From JBJMHZ01 sp045807125 (lineage in GTDB: Bacteria; Actinomycetota; Actinomycetes; JAWWOL01), in contig JBJMHZ010000021.1 in assembly GCA_045807125.1 (NCBI GenBank), positions 1-64,000 on the forward strand: a stretch of DNA of 64,000 bases. Direction: 5' to 3'. The position numbers and the translations under genes were made by a program. Shown here one piece after another: positions 62,870 through 64,000 of this stretch (the first letter of the stretch is position 1; each line of letters begins with the position of its first letter). The notes beneath the pieces are model-generated. The model worked only from the letters and a program-made list of their open reading frames with translations. It was not told the origin of the DNA and searched no databases.

Positions 62870-63691
62870 GTGGCCGGTGAACTGCCCACCGAACTGCGCT
62901 CCCGCGCGGCGGCCTTCTTCGATCTCGACAAGACCATCATCGCGAGGTCCAGCACGCTCGCGATGGGCCGCCCGCTCTACGCCGGCGGGCTCATCAACCG
63001 GCGGGCGGTGCTGCGCACTACGTACGCGCAGCTCGCGTTCCTCATCGGCGGCGCCGACGCGACGGCCATGGACCGGCTGCGCGCGCACGCCCAGCGGCTG
63101 TGCGCCGGCTGGGAGGTCGATCAGGTCAAGGCCATCGTCGACGAGGCACTGCACGACCTCATCGATCCGCTCATCTACGACGAGGCCGCGTCGCTCATCG
63201 AATGGCATCACGCCGAGGGTCGCGACGTCGTCATCGTCTCCTCCTCCGGCGAGGAGATCGTGACGGGAATCGGCCGGATGGTCGGCGCCGACCATGCGAT
63301 CGGCACGCGGATGTCCGCCGTCGACGGCCACTACACCGGTGAGATCGACTTCTACGCGTACGGCCCGGCGAAGGCCGACGAGATCCGCCGGCTCGCCGCC
63401 GAGGCCGGCTACGACCTCGCCGAGTGCTGGGCCTACAGCGACTCGATCACCGACGCGCCGATGCTCGAGACGGTGGGGCACCCGACCGCGGTCAATCCCG
63501 ATCGCGCGCTGCGCCGGCTGGCCGCCGAGCGCGGCTGGCCGATCGCCGAGTTCCGGCGGCCGGTACGGCTGCGCCAGCGCATCCCTCAGCTCAGCTCGGC
63601 GCAGCGGGCGGTCGGCGTGGCGATCGCCACCGGCGTCGCGGTCGCCGCGATCGGCTGGCTGAGCCAGCGCCGGCGGCGCGCGTCCTACTAG
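62870..63691 (+). CDS. HAD-IB family phosphatase (SerB-like)
   Basis: 273 residues, GTG 62870. HAD motif I FFDLDKTII (D18 nucleophile, D20), motif II VVIVSSSGEEIVTG, motif III Lys in YGPAKADEIRRL, and motif IV WAYSDSITDAPML. A helical cap lies between I and II (about 30-115). The C-terminus ends in a hydrophobic helix and basic tail (AVGVAIATGVAVAAIGWLSQ then RRRRASY), so it is likely membrane-tethered. The family is placed between ssd and other genes in actinobacteria; substrate unclear (phosphoserine or a lipid-related phosphate). Confidence 0.92.
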   Translation: MAGELPTELRSRAAAFFDLDKTIIARSSTLAMGRPLYAGGLINRRAVLRTTYAQLAFLIGGADATAMDRLRAHAQRLCAGWEVDQVKAIVDEALHDLIDPLIYDEAASLIEWHHAEGRDVVIVSSSGEEIVTGIGRMVGADHAIGTRMSAVDGHYTGEIDFYAYGPAKADEIRRLAAEAGYDLAECWAYSDSITDAPMLETVGHPTAVNPDRALRRLAAERGWPIAEFRRPVRLRQRIPQLSSAQRAVGVAIATGVAVAAIGWLSQRRRRASY

Positions 63692-64000
63692 GGCCGTCGA
63701 AGGGACCTTCGGCAGGGTTCACAAGCCAACCGGATAGGCGTAGAACAGGGCTAGGACCTCCCCCGCACCGGGCAAGGATCCGGCCGGACGAGGCCCCGCA
63801 CGGCAGGCGAGTACCCACGCGCGAGCAGCCACGCAATGGCAGTCGCGACGGACGACCCGGGCATGATCAGGGCCGAGCCGCCGGACGGACACGGTGCACG
63901 CTTGGTAGCCGCCCCGCCGTGCCAGCTGGCGGCGCCCCTGCAGGGGCGCCGCTCGCATGAGGCCCCCCGCGAGCCGACGGGGACGGACCACCCCCCGCCC
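63692..64000. other. Right-edge stretch with no recognisable gene
   Basis: 309 bp. The open frames here give low-complexity Arg/Gly-rich products and none has a ribosome site. Contains the 24-bp palindrome described separately. The first 60 bp has a slightly lower GC level. A gene beyond the edge may use this as its flank. Confidence 0.55.
63929..63952. terminator. Perfect 24-bp palindrome downstream of the HAD gene
   Basis: Core GGCGCCCCTGCAGGGGCGCC at 63931-63950 plus GC on both sides. A perfect self-complementary sequence of this length in an intergenic gap could be a transcription terminator (12-bp stem, tiny loop when folded) or a protein operator. It is 237 bp past the HAD stop, so it may belong to a gene beyond the window. 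Confidence 0.5.

Noticed and set aside
62665..62955. A 96-residue minus-strand frame between ssd and the HAD gene
   Set aside because: It overlaps the HAD gene start, has no ribosome site and a Ser/Arg/Pro-rich, foldless product.
63719..63991. A 90-residue minus-strand frame at the right edge
   Set aside because: No ribosome site, Arg-rich low-complexity product, and it covers the palindrome; treated as non-coding.

Overview
This is about 64 kb of very GC-rich chromosome from a filamentous-type actinomycete (class Actinomycetes; the gene content fits the Frankia / Cryptosporangium / Sporichthya neighbourhood, but the genus cannot be fixed by eye). The evidence is Lsr2, RicT/PSP1 beside holB and a membrane-fused thymidylate kinase, a folate/pantothenate block ending in clpC, a BldG-type STAS protein with a partner ATPase, the actinobacterial Tad/Flp pilus locus with Ssd, many GTG starts, and gene ends that overlap as GTGA or ATGA. 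Apart from two small remnants it is core chromosome. I see no prophage, insertion sequence or CRISPR array.

Layout. 1-3.8 kb: clpC (cut by the left edge), lsr2, a small unknown gene and lysS, all on the minus strand. 3.8-7.7 kb (plus): a compact cluster of MauE-like, MauD/thioredoxin-like, a tiny membrane peptide and two unknown proteins, ending in a Tat-exported protein that joins a methylamine-dehydrogenase light-chain-like domain to LGFP wall-binding repeats. 7.7-10.3 kb: coaX, panC and a DUF2520 protein. 10.4-13.6 kb: an orphan histidine kinase and two small envelope proteins. 13.7-17.3 kb: a glycine-betaine/choline-type ABC transporter whose ATPase is divergent from its permeases. 17.3-18.6 kb: an unusual TIR-pterin dehydratase fusion with a small downstream gene. 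18.7-28.4 kb: folK-folB-NTF2-folP, a DNA ligase, an ECF sigma/anti-sigma pair, folE, ftsH and a TilS-Hpt fusion. 28.5-35.4 kb: a zinc metalloprotease, two PBP4-type carboxypeptidases, ppa, an unknown gene, and SCO1 and CtaG for copper-oxidase assembly.

35.4-36.1 kb: tRNA-Thr(CGU) and the stub of a serine recombinase, a scar of an old integration. 36.1-38.2 kb: a PAS-GAF-SpoIIE-HATPase regulator. 38.2-42.1 kb: sulfur assimilation in two divergent operons (sir plus a zinc-ribbon protein; cbiX plus cysH), each preceded by its own short HIDLxR...C leader peptide. 42.1-43.2 kb: a broken CBS-domain gene and an alpha/beta hydrolase. 43.2-50.5 kb: ricT, holB, MFS-tmk and topA. 50.7-57.2 kb: hppA, an anti-sigma ATPase/STAS pair, an MrfA-type helicase and a small membrane protein. 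57.3-62.4 kb: the Tad pilus operon. 62.9-63.7 kb: a HAD-IB phosphatase.

The strongest candidates for new biology are: the TIR-PCD fusion, which keeps both the TIR glutamate and the full dehydratase signature beside folate genes; the orphan TTQ-like secreted protein and its Mau-like cluster; and the mirrored pair of cysteine-containing leader peptides, one followed by four 11-bp direct repeats before sir. All functional calls come from reading motifs; no database search was run.
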